DNA of 55,443 bases from CAYNSB01 sp964399625 (GCA_964399625.1 CAYNSB010000023.1:1-55443), one strand, 5' to 3'; positions 32,911-41,598 are shown, numbered from the stretch's first letter. Notes: generated from the letters alone by a model not told the origin. Numbers and translations are program-made.

Positions 32911-33893
32911 GCGCGGTGCAGGGCGCGGCGTCGCCCCGCAGGCCGCGCATCGTCGTGGTCACGCGCAAGTCGCTGCTCACGCTCCTGCTCGAGCGTCACG
33001 GCACGCTGGGGCAAGCGGAGTTCTACCTTCGGAGCCGAGGCGAGACGATCGAGCCGTACGTGCAGGCGCACGAGCGGGTCGAGGCGGCGCTGCGGTCCCT
33101 GTCGTCGTGCATGCCCGCGGACCAGCGGCGCACGAGCGTGGACCGGGACACGCTCGATCGGTTCCTCTTCGCGAGCGATGACGTGGTCTTCATCGTGGGG
33201 CAGGACGGGCTCGTGCCCAACGTGGCGAAGTACCTGCGGGGGCAGCCCGTGGTTGGCGTGAATCCCGACCCCGAGCGGTACGACGGCGTGCTCTGCCGGC
33301 ACGGCGTCGGGGATGTGCCGGCGATTCTCCGATGGATGGCGGCCCCGAGCGATCGCTTTTCGCTCGAACGCAGGGCGATGGCGCTCGCGGTCCGCGAGGA
33401 TGGGCAGCGGCTTCTTGCGCTGAACGAGGTCTTCGTCGGGCACCGCACGCACCAATCGGCGCGATATCGGCTCGCGTGCGGTCCTCGGCAGGAGCGGCAG
33501 TCCTCGTCGGGGGTGATCTGCTCCACGGGGACCGGGGCCACGGGCTGGGCCCGCTCGATCGCCGAGCAGCGCGGCATCGAGCGCCCGCTGCCGACCCCCC
33601 AGACGCCCGCGCTCGCCTGGTTCGTGCGCGAGCCCTTCCCCAGCGTCTCGACGAGCACCAGCCTGAACTTTGGTCTGATCGAAGACCCCGAATCGCTCCG
33701 TCTCTCGTCGGAGATGAGCGATTCGGGCGTGGCGTTCGCCGACGGCATCGAATCGGACCATCTCGAGTTCGTGAGCGGGCAGCAGATCGTGATCCGCGTC
33801 GCACCTCAAACGCTCAATCTGATCGTGCCGTCGCGCGCGCCGCCGGTGCCCGTTACCCGTGCCCGCGTGCGAGCGAGGGCGGGGCGGGATTGA
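32907..33893 (+). CDS. NAD kinase-like protein with an altered GGDGT motif
   Basis: A 328-residue protein of the ATP-NAD kinase/diacylglycerol kinase fold. It keeps ALNEVFVG (Asn-Glu, about 172-179) and STGTGATGWARS (about 206-217), which correspond to the NE and TGSTAY motifs. At the first motif it has VGQDGL (97-102) instead of GGDGT; the Asp is retained. The C-terminal Gly-rich region (SDSGVAFADGI) and the last beta strand fit. It starts at GTG 32907, overlapping the SPFH frame by 4 bp (GTGA), so the two were co-translated before the nonsense codon arose. Activity on NAD is likely but unproven. Confidence 0.82.
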   Translation: MSAVQGAASPRRPRIVVVTRKSLLTLLLERHGTLGQAEFYLRSRGETIEPYVQAHERVEAALRSLSSCMPADQRRTSVDRDTLDRFLFASDDVVFIVGQDGLVPNVAKYLRGQPVVGVNPDPERYDGVLCRHGVGDVPAILRWMAAPSDRFSLERRAMALAVREDGQRLLALNEVFVGHRTHQSARYRLACGPRQERQSSSGVICSTGTGATGWARSIAEQRGIERPLPTPQTPALAWFVREPFPSVSTSTSLNFGLIEDPESLRLSSEMSDSGVAFADGIESDHLEFVSGQQIVIRVAPQTLNLIVPSRAPPVPVTRARVRARAGRD

Positions 33894-34269
33894 GGAGGCG
33901 TCGCGTTGCCCCTGAGCCGGCGGGCCCCGCACGCGAGATGTGATAGTATTGTGTTTGGGTATCAAGATTGACTCCGTCGTGCGCTGGCGGCGGTTTCGGG
34001 CGTGTGCCGTCATGAGCGCAGTCCGCTGCGAATACCGAACAAAGCACGTTCAAGAATCTATCAGGTCCTTGTGCGTGGTCTCCAAATTGAACTTTGGATG
34101 CATCCCTTTGGACGAAGTCGTGGAATAATGGAGATGCGTCGGGCCGGACCTGGCAGGCCGTGATGCCGGGCGAACGACGTGCCGGCGTTCTGCGGGCGCG
34201 AAGTCCGGACCGACGCACAGCGGAGAATGCGGAGGAGCCCCTAGCCCGGGCCCTCGGGAGCTCATCGAC
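33894..34269. other. Intergenic leader region before the prepilin array
   Basis: 376 bp of lower GC content than the neighbourhood, with no convincing gene. A 62-codon frame from GTG 33940 has no family features. It holds TGATAGTAT (33941-33949), an extended -10-like element, and a patch with AATAAT near 34124-34129. Just before the first prepilin gene is a GC-rich stretch with AAGTCCGG and GCGGAGA, words shared with the spacers between the prepilin genes, and a small CCCGGGCCCTCGGG hairpin. Confidence 0.45.
33941..33949 (+). promoter_or_regulatory. Extended -10 promoter candidate for the prepilin array
   Basis: TGATAGTAT matches TGnTAnnnT. No -35 element was seen. If used, the leader before the first prepilin would be about 310 nt. 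Confidence 0.4.
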
Positions 34270-35265
34270 ATGAGAAAACGTGCATTCACGCTGATCGAAT
34301 TGCTGGTGGTCATTGCGATCATCGCGCTGCTCATCGGCATCCTGCTGCCCTCGCTGGGGCGGGCGCGCAACAGCGCCCGATCCACGATCTCGCTGAGCAA
34401 TCTGCGACAGATCATGATCGGGCACATCCAGTACCGCACCACCAACGCGGACCAGGTGCCCATGCGGGGGACCACCTACAGGAACGGCAAGCTGCCGCCG
34501 GCGGCGTGGGACACGTGGTTCCATGGTGGCAAGAACGTGGACTCGGCGGCGGACAATCTGCAGATCATCTACGCCGGTTCGCCGTTCGATGAGCTCGCGT
34601 ATTGGCGACCACTCAATGCATTCGTTGCTCCTGATGTCCAGATCGAGCAACCCACCAGCTTCAAGAACAACGGGTCGGGCAGCACGTGGGACTTCGTCCA
34701 AGGCAAGATCACGCAAGACCAGCGCAAGAAGCTGCAGATGCCCGCGTTCAAGTCGCCGGGCGATCGGGTCTCCTACCAGGGTGACAAGACGGGATCGGGC
34801 ACGAGCGCGTATGGATTCGCGAGCAAGTACGGCGGCTCGAGCTACGACGAGGTGGGCACGTCCTACCACATGAACATCAAGTGGTGGGACCAGCCGTCGA
34901 TCCAGCGCAGCGAGGTGACGGCCCAGTATGACGCGGGCGTGCAGCGCGTGCGGGTGAATGCTGAGACCGACCCGCGCAACAAGTTCGTGTGGATCCACGA
35001 CCAGACCTCGGACCTCGTCGCGAACATCTCGTCGGTGCGCAATCCCGCGTTCTACGACACGCAGAAGGTGCCCGGCGAGTTCGGCGATCCCAACAAGTCC
35101 TGCATGGCATTCCTCGATGGGCGCGCCGAGTACAACGTCTGCCAGCCCAACGACCTTTTCGATCGCGTGGCGACCGGGCAAAGCGGCGCGTTCAACAGGT
35201 ACGCCGTGGGCAAGTACTCCTTCATCTTCACGGGCCCGGGCGAGCCGCTGCCCCCGCCTCCATGA
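34270..35265 (+). CDS. Prepilin-like protein, tandem copy 1
   Basis: A 331-residue pseudopilin-like protein, first of three tandem paralogues. The N-terminus MRKRAFTLIELLVVIAIIAL is the prepilin cleavage and methylation motif, followed by the shared block LGRARNSARSTISLSNLRQI. The globular domain has NGSGSTWDF, QMPAFKSPGDRVSYQG, FASKYGGSSYDEVGTSYHMN and FVWIHDQTSDLVANI. KSCMAFLDGRAEYNVC corresponds to the H-x9-DG region. All three copies end with the same PGE(P/A)LPPPP tail. Cleavage at the KRA^F site would leave Phe at position 1. The protein is probably assembled into a pseudopilus or surface fibre. Confidence 0.9.
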   Translation: MRKRAFTLIELLVVIAIIALLIGILLPSLGRARNSARSTISLSNLRQIMIGHIQYRTTNADQVPMRGTTYRNGKLPPAAWDTWFHGGKNVDSAADNLQIIYAGSPFDELAYWRPLNAFVAPDVQIEQPTSFKNNGSGSTWDFVQGKITQDQRKKLQMPAFKSPGDRVSYQGDKTGSGTSAYGFASKYGGSSYDEVGTSYHMNIKWWDQPSIQRSEVTAQYDAGVQRVRVNAETDPRNKFVWIHDQTSDLVANISSVRNPAFYDTQKVPGEFGDPNKSCMAFLDGRAEYNVCQPNDLFDRVATGQSGAFNRYAVGKYSFIFTGPGEPLPPPP

Positions 35266-35370
35266 TCGGTTGACTCTTCCCATCGCTCCGCGGGGAACCG
35301 CGGCGCGATGATTCGGGCCCCGCTGTGGGGCAAAGTCCGGCTCGTAGTCCCCTCCTAGCGGAGAGAGGCC
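35266..35370 (+). other. Structured 105-nt spacer between prepilin copies 1 and 2
   Basis: Hairpin 1 (35281-35310): CATCGC and CCGCGG pair with CCGCGG and GCGATG across a single T-C mismatch and a GGAA (GNRA) tetraloop. Hairpin 2 (35317-35331): GCCCC/GGGGC with a 5-nt loop. The spacer has the same length as the next one (36358-36462) and aligns to it without gaps at about 80% identity. AGCGGAGA near the 3' end is the ribosome binding site. Confidence 0.75.
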
Positions 35371-36357
35371 ATGCGCTCACGTCGCGCGTTCACGCTCATC
35401 GAGCTGCTCGTCGTCATCGCGATCATCGCGCTGCTGATCGGCATCCTGCTGCCGTCGCTGGGTCGCGCGCGCAACAGCGCCCGCTCGACGATCTCGCTGA
35501 GCAACCTGCGCCAGATCATGATCGGGCAGTTCCAGTACCGCACCGCCAACGCGGACCAGGTGCCCATGCGCCAGAGCCGGTACGCCAAGGGCAAGGCCTC
35601 GGCGTTCGACACGTGGCACTACGGCGGCAAGAACTGCGACGGCGATCCCAACAACAATCAGATCGTCTTCGCGGGCTCGCCGTTCGATGAGCACGCGTAC
35701 TGGCGTCCGCTCAACTCGTACATCTCCCCCGATGTGCAGATCGAGGCGCCCACGGGCTTCAAGAACACCGGCTCGGGCAGCACCTGGGACTTCAGCCAGG
35801 GCTCGGTGACCTCGGACCAGCGCAAGCGCCTGCAGATGCCCGCCTTCAAGTCGCCCGGCGACAAGCTCTCGTACCAGGGCGACAAGTCGCCCCGCACCTA
35901 CGGCTTTGCCAGCAAGTACGGCGCGTCCAGCTACGACGAGGTCGGCACCTCGTACCACGTCAACATCAAGTGGTGGGACCAGATCTACGGCGTCAAGGTC
36001 GGTGACTGGACCGCCGCGTTCGACGCGGGCGTGCAGCGCATCCGCGTCAACTCCGAGGTGGACCCGCGCAACAAGTACGTCTGGATCCACGACCAGACCT
36101 CGGACCTCGTCGCGAACATCAACACCGTCAACAACCCGGCGTTCACCGACACGCAGAAGGTGCCCGGCGAGTTCGGCGATCCCAACAGGTCCGTCATGGC
36201 GTTCCTCGACGGGCGTGCCGAGTACAACACCTGCCTGCCCAACGAGTTCTTCGATCGCGTGAACACCGGGCAGAGCGGGGCGTTCAACAAGTACGCCGTG
36301 GGCAAGTACTCCTTCATCTTCACGCAGCCGGGCGAGCCGCTGCCCCCGCCTCCATGA
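35371..36357 (+). CDS. Prepilin-like protein, tandem copy 2
   Basis: A 328-residue paralogue of copy 1, mostly identical by eye over its whole length. It has MRSRRAFTLIELLVVIAIIA, the LSNLRQIMIGQFQYRTANADQVPM block, NTGSGSTWDF, MPAFKSPGDKLSYQGDK, FASKYGASSYDEVGTSYHVN, VWIHDQTSDLVANI and the PGEPLPPPP end. Differences cluster around residues 70-90 and 200-215, as expected for exposed loops. The Shine-Dalgarno AGCGGAGAGAGG lies just before ATG 35371. Its spacers on both sides have conserved hairpins. Codon usage is slightly more GC-rich than in copy 1. Confidence 0.9.
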   Translation: MRSRRAFTLIELLVVIAIIALLIGILLPSLGRARNSARSTISLSNLRQIMIGQFQYRTANADQVPMRQSRYAKGKASAFDTWHYGGKNCDGDPNNNQIVFAGSPFDEHAYWRPLNSYISPDVQIEAPTGFKNTGSGSTWDFSQGSVTSDQRKRLQMPAFKSPGDKLSYQGDKSPRTYGFASKYGASSYDEVGTSYHVNIKWWDQIYGVKVGDWTAAFDAGVQRIRVNSEVDPRNKYVWIHDQTSDLVANINTVNNPAFTDTQKVPGEFGDPNRSVMAFLDGRAEYNTCLPNEFFDRVNTGQSGAFNKYAVGKYSFIFTQPGEPLPPPP

Positions 36358-36462
36358 TCGAATGATCCTTCCCATCGCCCCGCGGGGAACCGCGGCGCGA
36401 TGATTCGTGCCCCGATCTGGGGCGAGTTCGGTTTGTCACCCCCCTCTTAGCGGAGAAGGGAC
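36358..36462 (+). other. Structured 105-nt spacer between prepilin copies 2 and 3
   Basis: Hairpin 1 (36373-36402): CATCGC and CCGCGG pair with CCGCGG and GCGATG around a C-C mismatch and a GGAA tetraloop. Hairpin 2 (36409-36423): GCCCC/GGGGC with loop GATCT, compared with GCTGT in the first spacer. Stems are invariant while the loop changes. AGCGGAGAAGGG precedes the ATG. Confidence 0.75.
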
Positions 36463-37446
36463 ATGCGCACGCGTCGTGGCTTTACGCTCATCGAGTTGCT
36501 GGTGGTCATCGCGATCATCGCACTGCTCATCGGCATCCTCCTGCCCTCACTGGGCCGAGCGCGCAACAGCGCCCGCTCGACGATCTCGCTGAGCAACCTG
36601 CGGCAGATCCTCATCGGGCAGTTCCAGTACCGCACCGCCAACGCGGACCAGATCCCCATGCGCGGGTGCGCTTATAGCAAGGGGCAGATCGGCGGCGGGT
36701 GGGACACGTGGGTCTACGGCGGCAAGAACTGCGACGCGGCCGCGGACAACACGCTGATCATCTTCGGCGGCTCCCCGTTCGATGAGTCGGCGTACACGCG
36801 CCCGCTCAACGCGTACATCGCCCCCGAGCTGCAGATCGAGGTCCCGCCGGGGTACAAGAACACGGGCTCGGGCAGCACGTGGGACTTCAACCACGGCACG
36901 CCCCAGACCGACCAGCGCAAGCGCCTGCAGATCCAGGCGTTCAAGTCGCCCGGCGATCGCGTGTCGTACCAGGGCACCAAGTCTGGTGGGTACGGGTTCG
37001 CCAGCAAGTACGGCGGCTCGAGCTACGACGAGGTCGGCACCTCCTACCACCTCAACATGAAGTGGTGGGACCAGCCCTCGCTCCAGTCGGCCAATTTCAC
37101 GCAGCAGTACGACAACGGCGTGAACCGCATCCGGACGAACTCCGAGATCGACCCGCGCAACAAGTTCGTCTGGATCCACGACCAGACCTCGGACCTCGTC
37201 GCGAACCTCTCGGGCGTGCAGAACCCCGCGTTCACCGATCGCCAGCAGGTGCCCGGCGAGTTCGGCGAGCCCAACAAGTCCTGCATGGCGTACCTCGACG
37301 GGCGCGCCGAGTACAACGTGTGCCTGCCCAACGAGCTGTTCGATCGCATCAACACGGGGCAGAGCGGCGCGTTCAACAAGTACGCCGTGGGCAAGTACTC
37401 CTTCATCTTCACCAAGCCCGGCGAGGCGCTGCCCCCGCCTCCATGA
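36463..37446 (+). CDS. Prepilin-like protein, tandem copy 3
   Basis: A 327-residue third paralogue. It has MRTRRGFTLIELLVVIAIIA (Gly before Phe at the cleavage site, the classical G^F form), LSNLRQILIGQFQYRTANAD, NTGSGSTWDFNHGTPQTDQR, FASKYGGSSYDEVGTSYHLN, RNKFVWIHDQTSDLVANL and the end PGEALPPPP. Copies 1 and 2 have Ala before Phe, so only this copy carries the canonical Gly. A strong terminator follows 28 bp after its stop, which defines the end of the transcription unit. Confidence 0.9.
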   Translation: MRTRRGFTLIELLVVIAIIALLIGILLPSLGRARNSARSTISLSNLRQILIGQFQYRTANADQIPMRGCAYSKGQIGGGWDTWVYGGKNCDAAADNTLIIFGGSPFDESAYTRPLNAYIAPELQIEVPPGYKNTGSGSTWDFNHGTPQTDQRKRLQIQAFKSPGDRVSYQGTKSGGYGFASKYGGSSYDEVGTSYHLNMKWWDQPSLQSANFTQQYDNGVNRIRTNSEIDPRNKFVWIHDQTSDLVANLSGVQNPAFTDRQQVPGEFGEPNKSCMAYLDGRAEYNVCLPNELFDRINTGQSGAFNKYAVGKYSFIFTKPGEALPPPP

Positions 37447-37474
37447 TCGGGGCGACGCTGATTCTGTGAACGAA

Positions 37475-37508
37475 CACGGGCCGCAGATCGCGGCCCGTGC
37501 TTTTTTTT
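37475..37508 (+). terminator. Rho-independent terminator of the prepilin array
   Basis: CACGGGCCGC (37475-37484) pairs with GCGGCCCGTG (37490-37499) over 10 bp with a 5-nt loop; a C and eight T follow. It is the best terminator in the window. Confidence 0.92.
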
Positions 37509-37536
37509 GGCGTGTGCCCCGCGAGCGGGCGGGCGA

Positions 37537-39927
37537 TCAGGGGCAGCCCGCGCGGAACTTCTGCAGGAAGCACGTGAAGTCGCCCGCGTTGTACATGGGC
37601 GGGAGCGTGCTGCCATCGCAGTTGGCGTACTGCTCGCCGGCGCGGAACGCCGCGAGGAAGCACGCGAAGTCGTTGGCCCCGAGCGTCGGAACGTCCGTGC
37701 TCCCGTCGCAGTTGGCGTAGCAGCACGCGGGATAGATGTAGCTCGAAGAGCTGGTGGTGAGACCGACCGAGTCCGTCACGCGGAGCAGCACCTCGTAGTA
37801 GTACGTGGGCCCGTCGCAGCCGATGGGCTCCACGAGCACCGTGGGCGCCACGCTGGAGAGTGGCGCGTTGGGGTGCGTGTGCGAGTTGTGGTGCAGGATG
37901 AGCTGCCAGGCGTACTGCAGCGTCGCGTTGCTCTCGTCGGGGTCCGAGACGTTCGCGGTGAGCTCCAGCGGGTAGGTGCCCTCGGTCACGCGGTAGAGCG
38001 ACCCATTGACGGGGTGCGTGATCTGCACGACGGGCGGCGAGTTGTTGGGCGTGACGACGAGCGTCGCGGTGGACGACTCGTTGTGCGTGTCCGTGACGGT
38101 GAGCGTGACGTTGAAGGCGACGCCCGCGCTCGTGGGCGCGGTGAACGTGTGCGTGGGGTTGGGCGAGGTGTCGATGGGCGAGCCGTCGCCGAAGTCCCAC
38201 GCGTAGGTGAGCGGGTCGTTGTCCAGGTCGCTGGTGCCGGCGCTGGAGAACTGCACGAGCAGCGGCGATGGCCCGTACGCGGGCGACGTCGTGGAGGCCT
38301 TGGCGACGGGCGCGTGGTTGGCGGTGTAGACGATCTTGCGGAGCGACGCCTGCCCGGTGTAGCTGTAGGTCACGTAGTAGATGTTACCGTCGGCGGGGTT
38401 GATGGTGACGTAGACGATGCCGCCGGCGAGGATGGTCAGCGGCGTGACGGACACGACGTTGTCGTTCGCGTCGGTCACGATGTTGCGGATCCATCCGCCC
38501 GTGAAGTCGGCGTGGAAGTACGTCCCGTGCATGGACGCGGGATAGGGCGCGACGGCGTAGGACGGCGCGTCGTAGAAGACGCCGCCCGTGGACGCGGACC
38601 CCGAGAAGGGCGACCCCGTCACGCCCGGGGCCGAGCCGATGGGGTACACGATGGGGTTGCCCGAGCCGTCGAAGCCCGGGATGCGCGTCTCGCCGCTGCC
38701 GCTCCAGTCCATGATGGGACGGCGGTGCACGAAGCGATAGAGCGACGAAGGAATCTCGTTGCCCGGGTTGCAGGGGTCGGGCCAGGCGGGCGCGTTGAGC
38801 GAGGCGTCGATGAGCAGGTCCTGGTAGCGATAGAAGCCCGGGCACGTGCCGCTCGTGTTCGCGTTGGGCGCGTACGGGTTGGTCGGGTCGACGGCCTGGT
38901 ACTCGGGGCGTGCGTCGAGCCCCTCGTAGAGCGGCCAGCCGAAGTTCTGCCCGCCCGCGGTGCAGACGTCGAGCTCCTCGCGGGTGTTCCAGCCCACGTC
39001 GCCGAAGTACAGCGTGCCGGGCTTGCCCATCGCTGGGTCGTGGCTGCCCGAGTTGGGCTTGAGGGCGATGCGGTAGGGGTTGCGGACGCCCATGGCCCAC
39101 ACGCGCGAGCGCACGGACATGGGATTCGAGGGGTCGTAGAACGGGTTGCTGGGGATGCCCGCGCCCGTGTCGGGATCGATGCGCAGGAACTTGCCCGAGA
39201 TCGACTGCACCGTCTGCGTGCGGAAGGCGCCCACGTCGTCGATGGGCTGGATGATGCCGTCGGCCAGCCCCTGGGGCGCGTTGGAGATGCTCCCGCCGCC
39301 GTCCGCGCCGGCGAACGATGCGCCCTCGCCGCAGCCCACGATCATCGTGCCGTCCTGTCCGAACAGGATCGTGCCCACGCCGTGCGTCGTGGAAAAGATC
39401 GGGAATCCCTCGGCGGCGGTGTTCCCGACGAGGATCGTGCGCGAGTTGGGCACGACGTTGGTGAAGCCCGAGCTCGGATCGAGCGCGTACCGCGTCACGC
39501 GTCCGAACGTCGCACGGAAGTAGTCGTTGCCGTTGGGGTCGTACCCGGGCTGCCCGATGTGCGTGTACCAGTACCAGTCAACCTCGTAGCACAGATAGAT
39601 GCGGCCATTGGTGTCGAACTGCGGGTCCATCGCCACGCAGAGCAGCCCGTAGTCCGCCCAGTCGCCCACCTCTTCGTGCAGGTCGAGGATCGGGGCGCCC
39701 ACCGGCTGCCCCGGAACGTACTTGTAGACCTTGCCGTTCTTGGCCCACAGCAGACCCCACCCGGAAGGGTGGAACGCGATTCCCAGCACCTCGGGCACGC
39801 CCGAGAGCACCGGGCGGTCATCGAAGCCCTCGGCCGGGATCGGCTGCGCCAGGCCCGTGCTCGCACCCGCCAGGGCGCACAAGGCCCCCGCGGTGGCGCG
39901 GATCACGCCTCGACAACGCTGATTCAT
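37537..39927 (-). CDS. Secreted sugar dehydrogenase-like protein with PKD domain and GC-type dockerin tail
   Basis: A 796-residue exported protein. A signal peptide (about 1-28) is followed by a six-blade propeller of the PQQ-dependent glucose/sorbosone dehydrogenase type: VLGIAFHPSGWGLL, LLCVAMDPQFDTNGRIYLCY, SRVWAMGVRNPYRIALKPN and LYFGDVGWNTREELDV, then GGQNFGWPLYEG. A PKD domain (about 560-640) has DPLTYAWDFGDGSPI and HTFTAP. A further Ig-like segment (PPVVQITHPVNGSLY) leads to two GC-type repeats, the second starting YANCDGSTLPP and ending FRAGCP. The start at 39927 has GAGGGAG upstream. It probably oxidises sugars at the cell surface. It is transcribed divergently from the sugar ABC operon. 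Confidence 0.88.
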   Translation of the reverse strand: MNQRCRGVIRATAGALCALAGASTGLAQPIPAEGFDDRPVLSGVPEVLGIAFHPSGWGLLWAKNGKVYKYVPGQPVGAPILDLHEEVGDWADYGLLCVAMDPQFDTNGRIYLCYEVDWYWYTHIGQPGYDPNGNDYFRATFGRVTRYALDPSSGFTNVVPNSRTILVGNTAAEGFPIFSTTHGVGTILFGQDGTMIVGCGEGASFAGADGGGSISNAPQGLADGIIQPIDDVGAFRTQTVQSISGKFLRIDPDTGAGIPSNPFYDPSNPMSVRSRVWAMGVRNPYRIALKPNSGSHDPAMGKPGTLYFGDVGWNTREELDVCTAGGQNFGWPLYEGLDARPEYQAVDPTNPYAPNANTSGTCPGFYRYQDLLIDASLNAPAWPDPCNPGNEIPSSLYRFVHRRPIMDWSGSGETRIPGFDGSGNPIVYPIGSAPGVTGSPFSGSASTGGVFYDAPSYAVAPYPASMHGTYFHADFTGGWIRNIVTDANDNVVSVTPLTILAGGIVYVTINPADGNIYYVTYSYTGQASLRKIVYTANHAPVAKASTTSPAYGPSPLLVQFSSAGTSDLDNDPLTYAWDFGDGSPIDTSPNPTHTFTAPTSAGVAFNVTLTVTDTHNESSTATLVVTPNNSPPVVQITHPVNGSLYRVTEGTYPLELTANVSDPDESNATLQYAWQLILHHNSHTHPNAPLSSVAPTVLVEPIGCDGPTYYYEVLLRVTDSVGLTTSSSSYIYPACCYANCDGSTDVPTLGANDFACFLAAFRAGEQYANCDGSTLPPMYNAGDFTCFLQKFRAGCP

Positions 39928-40159
39928 GGTCGAACTCCCTCTCGTGCCGGACTCGGCGAGAAGACCCCCCGCCGCTTCCATTGTTCATCCGCGATTCCTG
40001 CGGTCAACACACAATCGCGGATGTCGCGTCCGGGCGATGGGTTCTTGACGATCGGATCATCTGGAGCGCCTTCGCGGGCGGAACGGTCCCATGGGGGAAT
40101 GTCTCCCCACGCCACAATCATGCGTTCGGAACCGCGTTTCGGCGACATCCCGGGCGCGA

Positions 40160-40165
40160 TATATT
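40160..40165 (+). promoter_or_regulatory. Candidate -10 element of a leaderless promoter (sugar ABC operon)
   Basis: TATATT, then GCGCC, then GTG 40171. It is almost the same word as at 31861 (TATACT-GCGCCG-ATG). Confidence 0.55.
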
Positions 40166-40170
40166 GCGCC

Positions 40171-41598
40171 GTGGACTCTTCGGGAAACTCCCTCATCGAT
40201 CTTGGGCGACGCGCCGCGATCGGCACACTGATCGCCGGCGGCGCGGGCTTCGCTCTTTTCGGACCTCGCGGGGCGAAAGAAGCCACGGGCGGGCGGATCG
40301 TCCTCGACTACTGGGAGAAGTGGACCGGCGGCGAGGGCGCCGCGATGCGCAAGGTCGTGGACGAGTACAACAACTCACAAAGCCGTATCTTTGTCCGTTA
40401 CCTCTCGATGTCGGGCATCGACCAGAAGGCGATGGTCGCGATCGCGGGCGGCGACCCGCCCGACATCGTCGGGCTGTGGAACTACTCGATCCCCGTCTTC
40501 TCCGAGGCCAACGCCATCCTGCCCATCGATGACCTCGCGTCCTCGTACAAGCACATGGCGCTCGATCAGTACGCGCCGGGTGTTCGCCCGATCATGCTGC
40601 ACAACGGGAAGCGCTGGGGCGCGATCAACACCGGCGGCACGCTCGCGCTCTACTACAACCGGGCGATGTTCAAGGAGGTCGGGCTCGATCCGGATCGACC
40701 GCCGCACACCATCTCCGAGTTCGACGAGTTCGCGCGGAAGATGGTGAAGCGCGAGGGCGGGGGAACCGGCGGCAAGCTCGAGCGCGCGGGGTTCATGGTC
40801 ACCGAGCCCGGGTGGTGGACGTGGGTGTGGGGGTACCACTTCGGCGGGGCGATATGGGATCCCGCGAAGGAGGACTCCACGCTGCTCGACCCGGAGTTCA
40901 TCGCCGCGGGCGAGTGGGTGCAGAAGGGCGTGCGCGAGCTGGGGCTGCCCGAGTCCACCGCGTTCCAGGAGACGTTCGGCAACTACGACTCGCCGCAGAA
41001 CGCGTTCCTCGCGGGCAAGGTTGGCATGATCTTCCAGGGCCCGTGGCTGGCGAACGTGATCAAGGCGTTCAAGCCCGACCTGGACTACGGCGTCGCGCCG
41101 TTCCCCGTGGCGGACCACCTCTATCGCGCCGAGGCGCCCGTCTCGTGCATCGACACGGACGTGATCGTCATCCCCAAGGGCGTGAAGCACCCCGAGGCGT
41201 CGATGGAGTTCCTCGCGCACACGCAGAAGCCCGAGGTCGTGGAGTATCTCGCGACGGTGCACGCCAAGGGCTCGCCGATGGCCCGCGCCAGCGACGAGTT
41301 CGTGCGGAACCACCCCAACCGCGGCGTCGCGGTGCACAACGCGCTCGCCGCGAGCCCGCGCTCGTTCCTCTGCCCGCGCACCGTGGTGTGGACGCAGATC
41401 AAGGCCGAGTACGACGCGGGGGCGGTGCAGATCAGGCGCCTGGAGAAGCCCGCCAGGGAGATCCTCGCGACGATCCAGCAGCGCTCGCAGGAGATCCTCG
41501 ATCGCAACGCGTCGGTGCGTGCGCGCCGGGGCGGCCCGGGCAAGGGGCAGTTGCCCCCGGGCAAGGCGAGCGAGCGCGGCGGGAGGATCGAGGCATGA
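40171..41598 (+). CDS. Sugar ABC transporter substrate-binding protein, Tat-type signal
   Basis: A 475-residue family 1 solute-binding protein. The N-terminus has LGRRAAIGTLIAGGAGFALF, a twin-arginine signal, so it should be exported folded through TatC. The core has the family pattern: LDYWEKWTGGEGAAMRKVVDEY, MVAIAGGDPPDIVGLW, WGAINTGGTLALYYNRAMF, FLAGKVGMIFQGPWLANVI and DTDVIVIPKGVKHPEASMEF. The C-terminal 25 residues are basic and Gly-rich. The start is GTG 40171, 5 nt after TATATT. It overlaps the next permease gene by 4 bp. The ligand is probably an oligosaccharide, as for other members; this is unproven. Confidence 0.9.
   Translation: MDSSGNSLIDLGRRAAIGTLIAGGAGFALFGPRGAKEATGGRIVLDYWEKWTGGEGAAMRKVVDEYNNSQSRIFVRYLSMSGIDQKAMVAIAGGDPPDIVGLWNYSIPVFSEANAILPIDDLASSYKHMALDQYAPGVRPIMLHNGKRWGAINTGGTLALYYNRAMFKEVGLDPDRPPHTISEFDEFARKMVKREGGGTGGKLERAGFMVTEPGWWTWVWGYHFGGAIWDPAKEDSTLLDPEFIAAGEWVQKGVRELGLPESTAFQETFGNYDSPQNAFLAGKVGMIFQGPWLANVIKAFKPDLDYGVAPFPVADHLYRAEAPVSCIDTDVIVIPKGVKHPEASMEFLAHTQKPEVVEYLATVHAKGSPMARASDEFVRNHPNRGVAVHNALAASPRSFLCPRTVVWTQIKAEYDAGAVQIRRLEKPAREILATIQQRSQEILDRNASVRARRGGPGKGQLPPGKASERGGRIEA

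Noticed and set aside
33940..34128. 62-codon frame in the prepilin leader
   Set aside because: No motif, no Shine-Dalgarno, cysteine- and arginine-rich translation; it starts inside the promoter candidate.
37507..40170. Long plus-strand frame upstream of the sugar-binding protein
   Set aside because: It is antisense to the sugar dehydrogenase, whose motifs are clear. Only the part after GTG 40171 is protein-like.
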